DNA of 14,706 nt, taken from the NCBI GenBank assembly GCA_900550065.1, contig URQR01000029.1, positions 1-14,706 of the forward strand. Reading direction: 5' to 3'. This document shows, in pieces, positions 13,614-14,706 of this stretch. Source of the stretch: an uncultured Eubacteriales bacterium (GTDB taxonomy: Bacteria > Bacillota > Clostridia > UBA1381 > UMGS1253). The position numbers were made by a program, and so were the translations under genes. A model generated the notes under the pieces. It was not told the origin of the DNA. It saw nothing but the letters and a program-made list of their open reading frames with translations, and made no database searches. Each line of letters starts with the position of its first letter. The stretch's first letter is position 1.

Positions 13614-14660
13614 ATGAATTTCTTTTTTAAGTATAAAACCTTCTGCAGTTTTCTGGGCATCTGTGCCCTGATTGGCGTTTTCGGGCTTTGTGCGGCCTAC
13701 TTTTTCCCAGCCTCAGAAAGTATAACCGTCACGACCGATACGCCGGACAACAGCGAAAAACCATCCTATATTAAATGGTTTGAATTCGACGCAACGAACC
13801 ATGTGCTGTCGAGCGCCATGAAGCGCGACGTCAGCTCCCTACAAGAGGACGTTAAACTTGATTGGATTCAAATTATCGCTTGCTTGGCGGCAAAATACGG
13901 CGGCGATTTTAGCCGCTACAAAGAGACCGACATGGACGCAGTATGCGAAAAGCTGCGGGCGGGTACGCCGCCTGCCACTATCGCCGGCAGCGAAAAGTAC
14001 TATACTTATTATTACGAAGGCTACCGCGCTGCGCTCGGCGGCTTGGTCGGCGACTATGAAATTGAAGAAGACACAGAAAGCGGGCGGCAAATGGTACATA
14101 AATACGGATTAAAAGCCTTTTCCCCTATTGCAAAGGGGTACGGCTTTTCCCACTACGACGACTTCGGTAACAGCCGGACCTACGGCTTTGCGCGCAAGCA
14201 TCTCGGCAATGACCTAATGGGAAGCGTCGGTACGCCGATTATCGCCGTCGAATCCGGCGTCGTGGAGGCGCTCGGCTGGAACCAATACGGCGGATGGCGC
14301 ATTGGTATCCGTTCGCTCGACGGAATGCGCTATTACTACTACGCCCACCTGCGTAAAGACCGCCCCTATCACGCCTCGCTTGAAGTTGGAAAAACCGTCA
14401 CAGCCGGCGATGTAATCGGATATCTGGGGATGAGCGGCTACAGCACAAAAGAAAACACAAATAATATCAATGTCCCCCACCTCCACTTTGGTCTGCAATT
14501 GATTTTTGACGAATCGCAGAAAGATTCTAATAACGAAATCTGGATTGACCTATACGATTTTGTTGAATTTTTGCAAAAAAATAAATCCGCCGTGGAAAAG
14601 GACGATACAAAGGAGTTTCACCGCGTCTACCAAATGCGCGATCCGGCGGCTTACGAATAA
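13614..14660 (+). CDS. M23-family metallopeptidase, membrane-anchored
   Basis: A 348-residue protein with one N-terminal membrane segment (about 10-32) and no clear signal cleavage site, so it is probably anchored with its bulk outside. Residues 190-300 are a LytM/lysostaphin-type M23 domain: zinc ligands His196 and Asp200 in KHLGND and His291 in HLHFG, plus active-site His289 and the conserved YYAHL at 242-246. All catalytic residues are present, so it should cut peptidoglycan cross-bridges. Residues 50-165 are a helical domain that I do not recognise. The ribosome binding site AGGTGAT precedes the ATG by a few bases. It is a single gene with its own terminator. A role in sporulation or germination is possible but rests only on a weak promoter match. 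Confidence 0.9.
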   Translation: MNFFFKYKTFCSFLGICALIGVFGLCAAYFFPASESITVTTDTPDNSEKPSYIKWFEFDATNHVLSSAMKRDVSSLQEDVKLDWIQIIACLAAKYGGDFSRYKETDMDAVCEKLRAGTPPATIAGSEKYYTYYYEGYRAALGGLVGDYEIEEDTESGRQMVHKYGLKAFSPIAKGYGFSHYDDFGNSRTYGFARKHLGNDLMGSVGTPIIAVESGVVEALGWNQYGGWRIGIRSLDGMRYYYYAHLRKDRPYHASLEVGKTVTAGDVIGYLGMSGYSTKENTNNINVPHLHFGLQLIFDESQKDSNNEIWIDLYDFVEFLQKNKSAVEKDDTKEFHRVYQMRDPAAYE

Positions 14661-14663
14661 AAT

Positions 14664-14695
14664 AAAAAAACCTGTGCATTTGCACAGGTTTTTTT
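14664..14695 (+). terminator. Terminator of the M23 peptidase gene
   Basis: CCTGTGCA and TGCACAGG (14671-14678 with 14681-14688), extended by an A-run and a T-run of seven, start a few bases after the stop codon. The hairpin is symmetrical and could work both ways. Confidence 0.92.
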
Positions 14696-14706
14696 CTGCT
14701 CAGCTA

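Overview
The window looks like part of the chromosome of a spore-forming, low-to-mid GC Clostridia (Firmicutes) bacterium. The evidence is a three-gene GerA-type germinant receptor operon, strong AGGAGG-type ribosome binding sites, a TTG-initiated glmM, Rrf2, Xre and LysR regulators, short flavodoxins, and tRNA genes that encode CCA. I cannot name the species from the sequence alone.

Layout. (1) 1-146: the C-terminal end of an Rrf2-family regulator, followed by a terminator. (2) 211-341: a compact structured non-coding element (a perfect hairpin plus a three-way-junction fold) that supplies the last codons and stop of a neighbouring gene. (3) 312-1150, minus strand: a translationally coupled pair, a B-box zinc finger/TM2 membrane protein and a DUF2752 membrane protein. 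(4) 1282-1690: a 32-bp perfect palindrome and a small Xre regulator. (5) 1716-5344, minus strand: a germination receptor operon in the order B-C-A, behind a sigma-G-like promoter. (6) 5514-6665, minus strand: luxS-mtnN, which together detoxify S-adenosylhomocysteine and make the AI-2 precursor. (7) 6811-8344: glmM (cell-wall precursor synthesis) with a promoter and a long structured leader. (8) 8322-8657, minus strand: a second, shorter DUF2752 protein. (9) 8750-9394: deoC, then a LysR regulator. (10) 10441-13151: a probable redox operon of a small flavodoxin, a three-domain flavodoxin lipoprotein and a carboxymuconolactone-decarboxylase/cupin fusion. (11) 13236-13436, minus strand: two tandem serine tRNAs. 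(12) 13614-14660: a membrane-anchored M23 peptidase.

Most of the window is ordinary core chromosome. The most unusual parts are the lipoprotein, in which a copper-amine-oxidase-N-like domain, a flavodoxin and a cyclophilin-like domain are joined outside the cell membrane beside a cytoplasmic flavodoxin paralogue, and the structured element at the 3' end of the TM2-DUF2752 operon. Neither is proven to be a new system. Both can be tested by database and transcript comparison.

Starts were chosen by ribosome binding site position. In several genes (both gerA-type end genes, gerC, deoC, lysR, the flavodoxin and the first DUF2752) the longest open frame begins upstream of, or inside, the ribosome binding site, so a shorter start is given.
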